From CAYWBI01 sp964456445 (GTDB lineage: Bacteria; Calditrichota; Calditrichia; Calditrichales; J004), in contig CAYWBI010000038.1 in the NCBI GenBank assembly GCA_964456445.1, forward strand, positions 1-25,599: 25,599 bases of DNA, written 5' to 3'. The first letter of the stretch is position 1, and each line of letters opens with the position of its first letter. A program made the position numbers and the translations under genes. Under the pieces are notes generated by a model, which was not told the origin of the DNA, made no database searches, and saw only the letters and a program-made list of their open reading frames with translations. Positions 5,169-14,721 of the stretch are shown here, one piece after another.

Positions 5169-7538
5169 TTAAAATTTCCCAAAATCTTCATCATCCAATA
5201 ATATTTGCGGGCTGGAATTGTCTTGATCGTTCTTTGTTGCACCCGTTTGAGTGTTATTATTAAAGACCCTTTCGGTCACTGGTTTCGGTTTGACGATACC
5301 GGCATTGTCAAGCAGTGAGTTAATGGGCGCGGAATCCTTTTTAAGCAATTGGAATTTATTTATAATCTGTTTTAATTGAACGGCTTGTGCCGATAGTTCT
5401 TCCGCGGTGGCGGCGCCCTGCTCGGCAGCGGCAGATTGTGATTGTGTTACCTGATCGATTTGCCTTAATGCAACTGTGGTCTGCTCGATCCCTTCAACCT
5501 GTTCCTGTGAAGCCACGGCGATTTCTTCAACAAGTGCGTTCACCTTTGTAATACCGGAGATGATTCCGGTCAGGGCTTCCGCTGTTTGGTTGGCAATGGT
5601 GGTACCGTTTTTAACTTTTACAATTGAACCTTCGATTAATTCGGTGGTTTCTTCGGCGGCCTTGGCGCTACGCTGGGCCAGGTTGCGCACTTCTTCGGCA
5701 ACAACGGCAAATCCCTTGCCGTGTACGCCGGCACGCGCGGCCTCTACGGCAGCATTAAGCGCCAACAGATTGGTCTGGAAGGCGATTTCATCGATTACCT
5801 TTATAATCTTGGAAATCTCATTTGACGACTGATTTATATCCGTCATTGCAACAAGCATTTTTTGCATCTCTGTGTTACCTGTTTCCGCGCTTTGACGAGA
5901 ACTTACCGCCAATTTGTTGGCTTCGGTGGAATTCTCCGCATTTTGACGTGATTGTTGGGTGATTTCTGTAATAGAAGCTGTTGTCTCTTCTAAGGCGCTG
6001 GCCTGTTCGGTAGCCCCCTGCGAAATATCCTGGCTCGAATCTGATACCTGGCCGGCCCCATCGGAGACTTGTTCGGCGGAAAGGGTAATCTGTTCTAAAA
6101 GATTGTTCATGGCAAAAACAGTGCTGTTCAAGGCGTCCTTCATTTTAGCATGGCCACCTTTGTAGTCACCCTTCATGCTTACGGCCAAATTGCCCCGCGC
6201 CATTTCGGCCAAACATTCCTGTGCTTCCAGCACTGGTTCCATGATATTGTCGATGGCTGAGTTGAAACCCGTTATCAGTTTTCTGTAATCCCCTTCGGCC
6301 TGTCCAACATTGGCACGTTTGTCAAGTTCCCCCTTACTAAGCAGGTCGGCCATGCGGTTTACTTCGTTTACAACGGTTTTAATATTTGTAATGTCCACGG
6401 CCTGTTCCAGGGCGCCAATAATATTTCCATTTGCGTCGGTTATGGGCGAACCTGAATACTGAATAGGCAATTCCACGCCATCTTTTACCAGCACTGTTTC
6501 TGCGGTAACGGTCTTTTTTTGTTGCATTGCCCTGGAAACGGCGCATTGATCGGTTTCGCAATGTGGATTTCTTAACAGTTCATAACATTTTTTCCCTATA
6601 CATGCATCCTGGGATATGCCTGCAACTTTTGCCCCTGCCGGATTTATGTATTGGACCCTTTTGTCTTTATCCACAACATGCACCGGAATACTCAGATTGT
6701 TTAAATAGGATACTTTCAACTGTGCATCATTCAATACGTCTTCCAGTTTATCATGGTTTTCCTTTAGGTTTTTCTGCATGTTCAGAATAGCCTGGCCGAG
6801 TACATCGGACTTTGATATGGATTTTATTTTAGTTGCTAAGTTTCCCGCAGCTATTTGATTGGCGGCTTCCGCCTTTTCTTTTAAGGATATGGTCATTTTG
6901 CGAAAGGCTGAAGCCAGTTGGCCGATTTCATCACTCTGTTCAATATTGATATGTTGATTAATATCCCCTTCCTGCAGGGCAATTGCGGCGTCTGTGATTT
7001 CCTTTAAAGGGTTGTTTATAATATTTCGGAAAAGCCAGATAAGAAAACCCACCAAAACCAGTAGGGTGATTGCGAAACCGGCAAAATTTATTTTTGTCGA
7101 ACGCGATAAAGCCTCTTCCAGGGAACGGCGTGAAAAACCAATCTTTATAGAACCAATGACTTCATCATCGGATATAATTTTTTTTGAAAATACCCGGGTC
7201 ATATCGTTCTCATTGCTTTTTTGCGATGTAAGCGGTTTGTTTTCAGCGTCATAAAAAACCGCCCACTCTATCCCTTTTTGGCTGGTAAGGTCTTTTACAA
7301 TTGCATCCAGCATTTGAATATTATAACCTAAAATAAACTCTGTGCTTATTGTAGAAAGGGAATTTACCATTCCCTGGCCCCGTAAGTTAAAGTCTTCTTC
7401 CATCCCCGCATTTTGATTTTGATAGATAAACCACGAACTGATAAAGCGGCTTATCACAATTATAATGACCATGCTGAGTATAAATTTAAGGCTTATGCTT
7501 TTCCTTACTCTTGAAAATATTCCATTCCCCATTTCCAT
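5169..7538 (-). CDS. Methyl-accepting chemotaxis protein with PAS domain
   Basis: Membrane receptor that passes ligand signals to CheA/CheW. Its 789 residues run: TM1 about 17-38, a small periplasmic region 39-151, TM2 about 152-172, HAMP about 170-222 and a linker. A PAS domain follows at about 275-385 (IPVHVVDKDKRVQYINPAG), with cysteines in GKKCYELLRNPHC and TDQC that could hold a cofactor or act as a redox switch. A HAMP-like stretch and the MCP signalling hairpin (about 500-725) follow, with the conserved tip EIAFQTNLLALNAAVEAARA. The tail ends DDEDFGKF, a possible tethering peptide for adaptation enzymes. ATG 7538 is preceded by GAGG. The gene lies 18 bases after the PhnD-like gene, so the periplasmic binding protein may be its ligand adaptor. 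Confidence 0.95.
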   Translation of the reverse strand: MEMGNGIFSRVRKSISLKFILSMVIIIVISRFISSWFIYQNQNAGMEEDFNLRGQGMVNSLSTISTEFILGYNIQMLDAIVKDLTSQKGIEWAVFYDAENKPLTSQKSNENDMTRVFSKKIISDDEVIGSIKIGFSRRSLEEALSRSTKINFAGFAITLLVLVGFLIWLFRNIINNPLKEITDAAIALQEGDINQHINIEQSDEIGQLASAFRKMTISLKEKAEAANQIAAGNLATKIKSISKSDVLGQAILNMQKNLKENHDKLEDVLNDAQLKVSYLNNLSIPVHVVDKDKRVQYINPAGAKVAGISQDACIGKKCYELLRNPHCETDQCAVSRAMQQKKTVTAETVLVKDGVELPIQYSGSPITDANGNIIGALEQAVDITNIKTVVNEVNRMADLLSKGELDKRANVGQAEGDYRKLITGFNSAIDNIMEPVLEAQECLAEMARGNLAVSMKGDYKGGHAKMKDALNSTVFAMNNLLEQITLSAEQVSDGAGQVSDSSQDISQGATEQASALEETTASITEITQQSRQNAENSTEANKLAVSSRQSAETGNTEMQKMLVAMTDINQSSNEISKIIKVIDEIAFQTNLLALNAAVEAARAGVHGKGFAVVAEEVRNLAQRSAKAAEETTELIEGSIVKVKNGTTIANQTAEALTGIISGITKVNALVEEIAVASQEQVEGIEQTTVALRQIDQVTQSQSAAAEQGAATAEELSAQAVQLKQIINKFQLLKKDSAPINSLLDNAGIVKPKPVTERVFNNNTQTGATKNDQDNSSPQILLDDEDFGKF

Positions 7539-7556
7539 GGTTACCTCGCTTTTGTG

Positions 7557-8480
7557 CTATTTTATTTTATAAGGGCCAACCTGGAGTACTTTTAAGCACT
7601 CATCAACGGACTTGTAGTCCAGCGGAGCAGTCCAACCGATTACTTTTGCTTGTTGCGCCGCGGCGCTGCCCGAAGGCATTGATAACAAAGCCTTGGCTAC
7701 TTCTCCGGCAACTGTTTCTGCTGTTTGTTTTGTTTTTGCCATTGGCCATTCCGGGTATAGCTGGGTACTGCATGCAAAGGGAAAACCCGCATGTTTTGTT
7801 TTGTTAATTATTTTAAATTCAGATAATTTTATTTTTCCTTCGGCGGCCATTCTTTCATAGGTATCGGTTCGCACGGTGCCGGCATCCACAACCCCATTGC
7901 GGATTGCTAACATCACATTGTCATGGGTCCCCCCAAACACTAACTTTTTAAAATCCTTAAAGGGGTCAATATTGTTTTCCTTTAGCACACGGTAGGCCAT
8001 TTGCCATCCGCCAAAAGAACTTTTCTTCACGGCCATAAATTTTTTGCCCTTTAGATCAGCCAATGTATTTATTGCCGAATTATCGGCCTTGGCAATAATT
8101 ACCCCGCCGAATTGTTTAAGGGGCTTTCCCTGCCGGGAGTTGACCATAGTTGCAATGGCCTCAGCGCCGTAAGCATTTTTCAGTACAATATAAAATGATG
8201 AATTGGCCAATATAAAGGCTACCTTTCCTTTTTCAACGGCTGGCTTAACTTTATTAAAATCCAGTGGTAATATTTTAAAAGACTTTCCTGGAATTTGTTT
8301 TGTGAGATAGTCCGCTGTTGCCTTCCATTTTTTCACGGTTTTTGCCGCGCCCCGCTTGGCTAAAACGCCAATAGTGAAATCTTGTGCGTTAAGGCCGGTT
8401 GACAAGAAAAAAGTAAAAATAAATAGCATCGTCAGGAGCGGATACATTTTTTTTGACATATTTTTTATTGATTTTTTCAT
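7557..8480 (-). CDS. PhnD-like phosphate/phosphite/phosphonate-family periplasmic binding protein
   Basis: A 307-residue secreted protein. The signal peptide spans residues 1-32 (lysine-rich start, hydrophobic core, LNA before QDF). The mature part begins FTIGVLAKRGAAKTVKKWKA and continues with the PhnD-family patterns FAILANSS-like (here AFILANSSFYIVLKN), GGVIIAKADNSAINTLADLK and FGGTHDNVMLAIRNG, then VDAGTVRTDTYERMA. The SD GGAG lies 8 bases before ATG 8480. No ABC permease or ATPase gene is adjacent. It lies 20 bases after a porin gene and 18 bases before an MCP gene, so sensing or chemotaxis is at least as likely as import. The ligand cannot be told from sequence; members bind phosphite, phosphonates, phosphate and other small molecules. 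Confidence 0.85.
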   Translation of the reverse strand: MKKSIKNMSKKMYPLLTMLFIFTFFLSTGLNAQDFTIGVLAKRGAAKTVKKWKATADYLTKQIPGKSFKILPLDFNKVKPAVEKGKVAFILANSSFYIVLKNAYGAEAIATMVNSRQGKPLKQFGGVIIAKADNSAINTLADLKGKKFMAVKKSSFGGWQMAYRVLKENNIDPFKDFKKLVFGGTHDNVMLAIRNGVVDAGTVRTDTYERMAAEGKIKLSEFKIINKTKHAGFPFACSTQLYPEWPMAKTKQTAETVAGEVAKALLSMPSGSAAAQQAKVIGWTAPLDYKSVDECLKVLQVGPYKIK

Positions 8481-8500
8481 TTTGCTTCTCCTTTTAAGTT

Positions 8501-9499
8501 TTAAAAAGCCACCTGGAACATTACCTGAACAGCGCTTTTGGAACCGACGTCCGATGAAACATAATTAAGTTGAATTTTAGATTGGTGCCGTTTTTCCGGG
8601 TTGATAAAATAATTCAATCCGAACGTTAAATTACTTTGGTCCGCGCTGTTTTTACGCACATCAAGTTTCTCGTATTTAACAACCGGTTCAAAATGTGGAT
8701 CAATCAGGAAACCGGCCTGAATATAAAAGTCGCTGCCATCGGCCTTGGAATTATTGTCGTCTTTTCTGAGCATGTACTCGGCTTTTAGCTGCAGGGCGTC
8801 GTATTTAAATTTGGCGGCGGCGCCCAAAATGGATACACTTTTAATACTGTCGATACTTGAATTTGCCAACCCGCCAAAAGCTTCCGCATAAAAATTTTTG
8901 ACCGGGCTTATGTTCACCCTTCCGACAAATGAATAGTCGTTGCCCTTCTTTGGGTCGCCAACATCATTTGCGGCGTTTGGCCCGGCGTTGAAAATACCGG
9001 CCGCAACCCCCAACTTGGATTCGCCAATATTCTTAAATTGGGCCATGGCGCCGGCATTACGTTCAAAAACCAGTTTTTGACCAAGACCGCGTTTCACGAC
9101 ATCGAGTTTATAACCCGGTGTCCCGAATTCCATGCCGATCGGCGTTTTGAATTTTCCAAAAGAAAGACGCAGGTTTTTAAAAGGTTTTATAATCATTAAA
9201 GCGTCTTTTATTATTGCGGGCGTATCTCCGTCTTTATCGACGTCTGTTGCCTGTTTTACAAAATCCACCATCAATTTAAAATCAACGTATTGATTTAATG
9301 TCCCCTTGGTTACAATCCGTACACGGTCAAAACCAAAAACAAAGCCGCTGTAATTTTCCCCTTTTACGGCCGTCCCCTAGATAAACCCGCCTAATTTTAC
9401 CACAGGCTTTTGCGCAAAAACGGATGAATTAAAAAAAAGCATAAACAACGCTGCAACCATGGCAATGTGCAATTTGTAGTTAATTTTATTTCTTGTCAT
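8501..9499 (-). pseudogene. Phosphate-selective porin O/P-like outer-membrane protein with in-frame amber codon
   Basis: Reading from ATG 9499 (SD GGAGAG just upstream) gives a signal peptide (LHIAMVAALFMLFFNSSVFA) and KPVVKLGGFI. A TAG at 9379-9377 then falls at codon 41, where such porins usually have Q. The frame continues without further breaks: SGFVFGFDRVRIVTKGTLNQ, FKNLRLSFGKFKTPIGMEFG, and alternating beta-strand sequence to a C-terminal VQVMFQVAF with the terminal phenylalanine required for outer-membrane insertion. An internal ATG at 9274 would give 257 residues without a signal peptide, which would be useless for a porin. So the gene is either newly inactivated or read through. Its two downstream genes look intact. 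Confidence 0.75.
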
Positions 9500-9930
9500 T
9501 ATACTCTCCATTTAGATGATTTAGTAAATAATTTTTGTTCATATTCTATTATTTTAAGACAATACAGTCATATCCAAGCTTAAAAGAAACACCCTGCTTT
9601 CTGCCGACGTGATGCGGTGGCAAAGATGGTTGGCCCGTATTTATATATGTTTTTCTATTTCCCGGGCCGGTATTTTAATTTACAATGTGATTTTCGAAGA
9701 CTAGCCCTGAATAAATAAGTAAAAGAAAAAAAAGTGGTCAATTACCGAGCAGAAAACAATGTGGAATTTTGGCGGGGATGATTATAAATATTTCCCTTTT
9801 ACGAACTGCCCTGTTCCGGCAGGCCATGCTGCGTCATCGATGAGCCGGGATGTTAAACGGAGCGGAGCAACCCCATTATAAACATCAATATCCTTCATTG
9901 TTGCGGATGGGATTTGAAGCCATGATGTTG
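9500..9930. other. Intergenic region between flippase gene and porin operon
   Basis: About 430 bases without a supported gene. The porin operon promoter should lie in the AT-rich part near 9500-9600, and the flippase operon should end near 9800-9930. I see no clear -35/-10 pair and no hairpin followed by a T-run on the minus strand. A weak ctgcc/ggcag stem at 9806-9822 is the only structure noted. Confidence 0.4.
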
Positions 9931-11352
9931 TTAGCTAAGCAAATCCCGAAGCTGCTTAAGAGAAATCATCTTAATGGCAAAGGGCAGGGTCAGCGAAAGG
10001 GCGCTTAAAATCAACCCATACACAAGCGGATAGCTTATAATATTCTCCGGAAGATAGGTCAACAGCAACAGAGCTGTTGTCAGGAAAAAGGGTTTTCGGT
10101 AGTTTTTTACCGGGAAGCTGATCGGGAAAAAACGATGTGAGACAATCAGGGTAGATATGAATAAAAATACAAAGCTGAAGAAGGTAACCACGGCAGCGGC
10201 CACAATTCCAAAACGGGGGATAAACAGATAGTTCAGCACAATATTCAATACGGCCGCCCCCCCGGAAACCATCGAAAAAACACCACTTTTTAGTCGTAAC
10301 AATAATCCCGCGCTTATAAAATCGGTCAGCCCATAAATAATATATCCCCAAAGCACCCAAGGTATAATTTGGGTTGCCAGGATATATGGCCCGGGAAGGA
10401 CAAGCGGAAGATAAAAGCGGGTCAGGATGGTCAAGAACAGGCCGATCATTGTAATAAGCGTAAAATATAAACTGCTGACCCGGATTATGGTTGCCCGTGC
10501 TTCGGAATCTTTTTGAACGAAAATATGCGGGAACCAGGCCAGTGAAAACGAAGTGTTGATGTATTGTACCGCTGATCCCAGCTTGTAGCTCATGCCATAA
10601 ACGGCTACGGCTTCCAGCCCGATTAAAAATTTGAGCATAACCTGGTCGATCTGAAAAAGCAGGTACATAGCAAATCCGGTGAAGATAAAGGGCAGGCCAT
10701 AGCGTAAAATTGTACCAAATAAACCCCGTTGGAAATTGAAGCTAAAATGTGTGCGGGCGAAAGGTAAAACGATCAACAAAAGGACGACCCCGCCAATAAG
10801 CAAAGCAAGGATTGCACCTTGAATACCCAAATGGAAATGTGCCAGAAAGAGCCAGCTTAAGACAAGTTTTAAGCCATGTTTACAGAGCAGGGCAATGGCA
10901 TAAAGCCTGCTGTTTTTTTCGATCTGTAACAAAACGATAAACAGTAAATTCCAGGCTTCGACAATCCCAACAAGCAAAATCAGCCGGAAAAGGCCCACAA
11001 GTTTAGTATCGTCAAAGAGCAGCCCTGCGGCAGGAGTTGCTAAAACCCCCAAAAGTAATGCCAAAATCATGCTGCTAAGACTGACCAATAAAAACGTGGC
11101 CCCAAATACAGCATGTGGATTTTTATCGGTTTGGAGCCGTGTATAAAAGCGGGTCAGCGATTCATTTTGTCCCAGAGTGCCTATCAATACAAAAAAATTT
11201 ATGAAAACATAGCCAATGTTCAGCGCACCGTATCCGTCCAACGGCAAATAACGCATGTATATGGGGATCAGCGCCAGGTTAAATAGTTGTGCCCCGGCTT
11301 TCACCATAAAGTTTATCGATGTGCGTTGGAAAAGGCTGGCAGATTTTTTCAT
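9931..11352 (-). CDS. Oligosaccharide flippase (Wzx/MATE-like polysaccharide biosynthesis protein)
   Basis: A 473-residue integral membrane protein, normal length for Wzx-type lipid-linked sugar flippases. It opens SLFQRTSINFMVKAGAQLFN, then LIPIYMRYLPLDGYGALNIG, the usual first helices of the family. Conserved small-residue and charged positions follow (QNESLTRFYTRL; RYGLPFIFTGFAMYLLFQID). Hydrophobic segments recur through the whole length, consistent with 12-14 transmembrane helices. It is the last gene of a three-gene minus-strand operon after a glycosyltransferase (52-base gap) and a GNAT/FemAB-like transferase. It probably moves the lipid-linked product of that locus across the inner membrane. 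The substrate is not predictable. No good SD precedes ATG 11352. Confidence 0.88.
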   Translation of the reverse strand: MKKSASLFQRTSINFMVKAGAQLFNLALIPIYMRYLPLDGYGALNIGYVFINFFVLIGTLGQNESLTRFYTRLQTDKNPHAVFGATFLLVSLSSMILALLLGVLATPAAGLLFDDTKLVGLFRLILLVGIVEAWNLLFIVLLQIEKNSRLYAIALLCKHGLKLVLSWLFLAHFHLGIQGAILALLIGGVVLLLIVLPFARTHFSFNFQRGLFGTILRYGLPFIFTGFAMYLLFQIDQVMLKFLIGLEAVAVYGMSYKLGSAVQYINTSFSLAWFPHIFVQKDSEARATIIRVSSLYFTLITMIGLFLTILTRFYLPLVLPGPYILATQIIPWVLWGYIIYGLTDFISAGLLLRLKSGVFSMVSGGAAVLNIVLNYLFIPRFGIVAAAVVTFFSFVFLFISTLIVSHRFFPISFPVKNYRKPFFLTTALLLLTYLPENIISYPLVYGLILSALSLTLPFAIKMISLKQLRDLLS

Positions 11353-11404
11353 AGTACTGATTTGATGTTTTTATATAATGGTGAACTTTTGGACTTTATT
11401 GACC

Positions 11405-12466
11405 TTAACTATCCTGGTTGAGCGCTTGCATTATTTTCCCTGATATCGTTGCCGGCGCATGATGGGTTTTTACCCATTGCTTGCCTTTTGTGCCAAGTGA
11501 TTGCCTTAGCTGTGCCGATTTGATATAGGGTTCCAGTTTTTCCCGCATGTTTCCGGCGTTTATATTTATAAAGGCATGTTTTCCGAGATAGGCCTCAAAG
11601 TCCGCTTGTAGCTCAACCGCGGTTGGGATGCCCATGCTCATGGCCTCGAGGCTGTTAAGCCCATAGCCCAGCTCACCGATCTGATCGACGAAAATGTCAC
11701 AACCGGCCTTTAGCTGCATAGCCTTCTCATAGGGCATGTTTTCAATAAGAACGATTTCCATCGGGAAGTGTTGCTGTAAACGGGACAAATTCTCCAGAAT
11801 AATATCGCTTCCCTTTGCCGCGCGGTTCGTAGGGGCATGCCCGATACGGATTTTATTGTGAGGCGGATGTGTTGCTTTAGGCGTAAAATAGTTCCGGTAC
11901 GGATAAAATAAAAAAGTAAGTTCCGGGTCCAGCAGGGTATGATCATACTCAAAGGTAAAGCGGGCGTTTGCCCTGTCATGCAAATCCGGGATAATCCCTC
12001 GGGTGCGCAGATCGCTGCCATAGTATGTGCAAATAATTTTTAGCTCTGGTTTTTTAAGCGACTTTATGATTGATGCATTGCGCAGAAAACCCGACCCACC
12101 ATCCAGTATCAGGGCGTCAAATGAGTGGATATCAACTTGTTCTAAAAATGTCTTAACCCTTGGCTGCCAAACCCGGTCGCGTAGGTCAAAGTATATTTTT
12201 CCTGCCCCTTTGGGTGAAAAAACGGGCAGCTCTCTCCTGCGTCGGTTGTCGATTTGTCGTTGATCACGGGATTGCAGTTTTTTCAAAAAGGGAATAAAGG
12301 CGTTGTCAATCCAGGGTAAATCTAAATAATAATCGGCCTGCCTGTACTGTTTATAGGTTTCGTGCATAACCACGAGATAGCTCTCATGCCCGAGCGCCCG
12401 TTCTTCCTGAACCAGGGTTGATGGGATACGGGAATAGTCTTCAACGGCAAGGTGCAGGATTTTCAT
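11405..12466 (-). CDS. Glycosyltransferase, GT4-like (group 1)
   Basis: A 353-residue cytoplasmic enzyme, probably GT-B fold. The N-terminus MKILHLAVEDYSRIPSTLVQ resembles the first Rossmann strand and loop of the acceptor domain. The C-terminal half carries the donor-binding signature: IRIGHAPTNRAAKGSDIILE, then ADI-like GCDIFVDQIGELGYGLNSLE and AMSMGIPTAVE, which holds the EX7E-type pair. It begins 3 bases after the stop of the upstream GNAT/FemAB-like gene and is followed by the flippase, so the three are surely cotranscribed. It probably adds a sugar to a lipid-linked or surface glycan. Sugar donor and acceptor are unknown. Confidence 0.82.
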   Translation of the reverse strand: MKILHLAVEDYSRIPSTLVQEERALGHESYLVVMHETYKQYRQADYYLDLPWIDNAFIPFLKKLQSRDQRQIDNRRRRELPVFSPKGAGKIYFDLRDRVWQPRVKTFLEQVDIHSFDALILDGGSGFLRNASIIKSLKKPELKIICTYYGSDLRTRGIIPDLHDRANARFTFEYDHTLLDPELTFLFYPYRNYFTPKATHPPHNKIRIGHAPTNRAAKGSDIILENLSRLQQHFPMEIVLIENMPYEKAMQLKAGCDIFVDQIGELGYGLNSLEAMSMGIPTAVELQADFEAYLGKHAFININAGNMREKLEPYIKSAQLRQSLGTKGKQWVKTHHAPATISGKIMQALNQDS

Positions 12467-12469
12467 GAT

Positions 12470-13435
12470 TTAGAGTAAAATCTCAAAGGTGTCGCGGAAG
12501 AGGCCCCTGGCGCCAAAAGATTCCTTAAATTTCCCCAGCCCCCAGTTCGGTTCCATGTTAACCGTAAAAATACCAAAGTCATAAAAGGTGTAGCCCGCAT
12601 CAATGGCCCATTGAAAGATATGATAAAATAGATTATTGACCGGCCGATAGGCTTGATATGATTTATCATCGCTGATATAAAAGGCGAGCACCACATTGTC
12701 ATTGCAAATAAAATTTACCACGCCGGCGATCATGGTTTCCTGCAAATAGGCGCCCCACAAGTGGATTTTATCCGGGAAAATTTCAACCAGTTTTTGAAGC
12801 TCGGCCAAAGTATGGGTGGGATTTACATGGTGGCGCAGGGCAAGGTTGTGTTTCAGGATTTCATAGTAGCGCTCATAATCATCACATTTTCGGATAGAGA
12901 TTTCATTTTTTATGGATTTACGTGTTGCCGTGCGTGCTTCGGGTTTAAACATCGGCAGGATGTCTGCGCTGGCAGCGGGCAATTGAAGAACACTGCTTAT
13001 TTCACGTTTCATATAACGAAAGCCATTTTGCAATAATGCAAAGTCGATATAGTTGGAATAGCGTTTCATATACACCAACGGCGGCAGGGTAAGAATGACA
13101 CGGGTAAATCCTTGCTCGCGGGCATGTTCTTTCAAATTGTGCACAATATTAAAGGCATCACGGATGCCGAGATCACGGTACACAAAACCGCCATAAGAAG
13201 AACCACGGTGTGAGACCAGGGTTTTGTCCTTGTCGAGTTGCACCTCGGTTGCCGGGAACAACGCTTTTATCTTATCCCGGGATTTTATAACCAATGAGTG
13301 ATCTTTAAAACGCCCTTGCGGATGATAACCTAAAAATCGCCGGGTATGAAAAATAGTGCCATTTTCAGATTCGGCGATAAAGCGGTCCCACTCCGGGGCA
13401 AATTCCTGTCGAAATAATTCGGTTGTTAGATGCAT
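12470..13435 (-). CDS. GNAT-fold acyl/aminoacyltransferase, FemAB- or BioF2-like (Acetyltransf_6 type)
   Basis: A 321-residue protein with the double-GNAT layout of FemAB/CelD relatives. The N-terminal half has AESENGTIFHTRRFLGYHPQ and HRGSSYGGFVYRD. The C-terminal half has ETMIAGVVNFICNDNVVLAF, YQAYRPVNNLFYHIFQWAID, YTFYDFGIF and GLGKFKESFGARG, where the FK..FG and fDfG patterns are the clearest family marks. Relatives ligate amino acids to peptidoglycan bridges or acylate sugars of surface polysaccharides. With a glycosyltransferase and flippase downstream, modification of a glycan precursor is the better guess. SD AAAGG lies before ATG 13435. It is the first gene of the operon. Confidence 0.75.
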   Translation of the reverse strand: MHLTTELFRQEFAPEWDRFIAESENGTIFHTRRFLGYHPQGRFKDHSLVIKSRDKIKALFPATEVQLDKDKTLVSHRGSSYGGFVYRDLGIRDAFNIVHNLKEHAREQGFTRVILTLPPLVYMKRYSNYIDFALLQNGFRYMKREISSVLQLPAASADILPMFKPEARTATRKSIKNEISIRKCDDYERYYEILKHNLALRHHVNPTHTLAELQKLVEIFPDKIHLWGAYLQETMIAGVVNFICNDNVVLAFYISDDKSYQAYRPVNNLFYHIFQWAIDAGYTFYDFGIFTVNMEPNWGLGKFKESFGARGLFRDTFEILL

Positions 13436-13542
13436 AAAACCTTTATCTATATGAAAATTTGTTCTTGCTTCATAAATCCATACTGAAGTGTTCCTTTGGG
13501 GGCTTGCTTTCTACCAACACAACACGCCACCGTTGTTCACTG

Positions 13543-14466
13543 TTATTTGTTCGTTGATTTTAAAAGCGTCGCAATAATGGCTTTTTGTACATGCATCCGG
13601 TTTTCGGCTTCGTCAAAAACAATGGAATGCGGACCATCGACAACCTCGTCTGTTATTTCATCACCGCGGTGAGCAGGAAGACAGTGCATCACTAATACAT
13701 CCTTGTCCGCGTGCTGCACCAAAGTATTGTTTACCTGATACGGCATAAAGATTTTTCTGCGTTCAGCGGCTTCGGCCTCCTGGCCCATACTTGCCCAAAC
13801 ATCGGTATAAATCACATTGGCGCTTGTTACTGCAGAAACCGGATCACTTATCACTTCTATTTTACTGATACCTTTTGAGCGGGCAAACTCCAATGTTTTT
13901 GAGTCGGGTTCATAACCGTCGGGTGCGCAGATAACCAAATGCAATGGCAGTTTAGCCGCAAGGTTTAGCCACGAATTGGCGATGTTGTTACCATCGCCTA
14001 TATAAGTGATTTTAAGATCGGTGTGGCGTCCCTTATGTTCTTTGATTGTATAGATGTCTGCCATAATCTGGCATGGATGGTTATAGTCCGTCAGCCCGTT
14101 TATAACCGGGACCGAGGCATATTCGGCCAGTTCAAGCATGTGGGCATGATCAAACAAACGCGCCATTATAATATCATTATAACGCGAAATGACCCCGGCA
14201 ATATCTTTAACTGCTTCCCGTTTGCCAATGCCAATGTCATTTGGGGAAAGGTATAGTGCATATCCGCCCAATTGGTACATCCCGGTTTCGAAAGATATCC
14301 GTGTGCGCGCAGAAGGTTTGGCAAAAATCATCGACATGGTTTTGTTGGCGCATACCGGGTGGTTTACACCTGCCTTAACCTTATTCTTTAATTCTTTCGT
14401 TGTGGCGAAAATAGCTTCAATTTCCTCCTGGCTATAATCTGCGATGGATATAAAATCTTTGTTCAC
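13543..14466 (-). CDS. argF: Ornithine carbamoyltransferase
   Basis: Makes citrulline from ornithine and carbamoyl phosphate in arginine synthesis, in the cytoplasm as a trimer. All family motifs are present in 307 residues: the carbamoyl-phosphate loop SARTR (52-56), HPCQ (130-133), the ornithine-binding DVWASMGQE (222-230) and HCLPAHRG (261-268). The start is GTG at 14466 with a strong AGGAGG site about 6 bases upstream. The gene stands alone: upstream is a 255-base gap to hslU and downstream a 107-base gap to the glycan operon. No ARG box is recognised by eye. HCLP and the S.RTR loop favour ornithine over aspartate as substrate. Confidence 0.96.
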   Translation of the reverse strand: MNKDFISIADYSQEEIEAIFATTKELKNKVKAGVNHPVCANKTMSMIFAKPSARTRISFETGMYQLGGYALYLSPNDIGIGKREAVKDIAGVISRYNDIIMARLFDHAHMLELAEYASVPVINGLTDYNHPCQIMADIYTIKEHKGRHTDLKITYIGDGNNIANSWLNLAAKLPLHLVICAPDGYEPDSKTLEFARSKGISKIEVISDPVSAVTSANVIYTDVWASMGQEAEAAERRKIFMPYQVNNTLVQHADKDVLVMHCLPAHRGDEITDEVVDGPHSIVFDEAENRMHVQKAIIATLLKSTNK

Positions 14467-14721
14467 AATTCCTCCTCAAATTTTTAAAATGCGGGTTCGT
14501 AGCGTTCTTTTATTCAGTGCCCCTAATGATTACACGTTTAATAGCCTTTACTTTTAAGGTAATATTCCAGGATTTATTGCCTGATTTCGTAAAAGCAAGG
14601 AATGCAAATAAAAACAACATACCCGTTCCGGGAGCATGCATTTAAATTCGTAGCCCTGCCGGGATATTTATCTCCCAGGTCAGTGTTTATCGATAGAATG
14701 TCCGTGGACCCGAACCCCATT

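Noticed and set aside
9377..9379. TAG reassigned to an amino acid genome-wide
   Set aside because: The M29-like gene ends naturally in TAG at its expected length, and the MOSC break is a frameshift, so recoding does not explain the interruptions.
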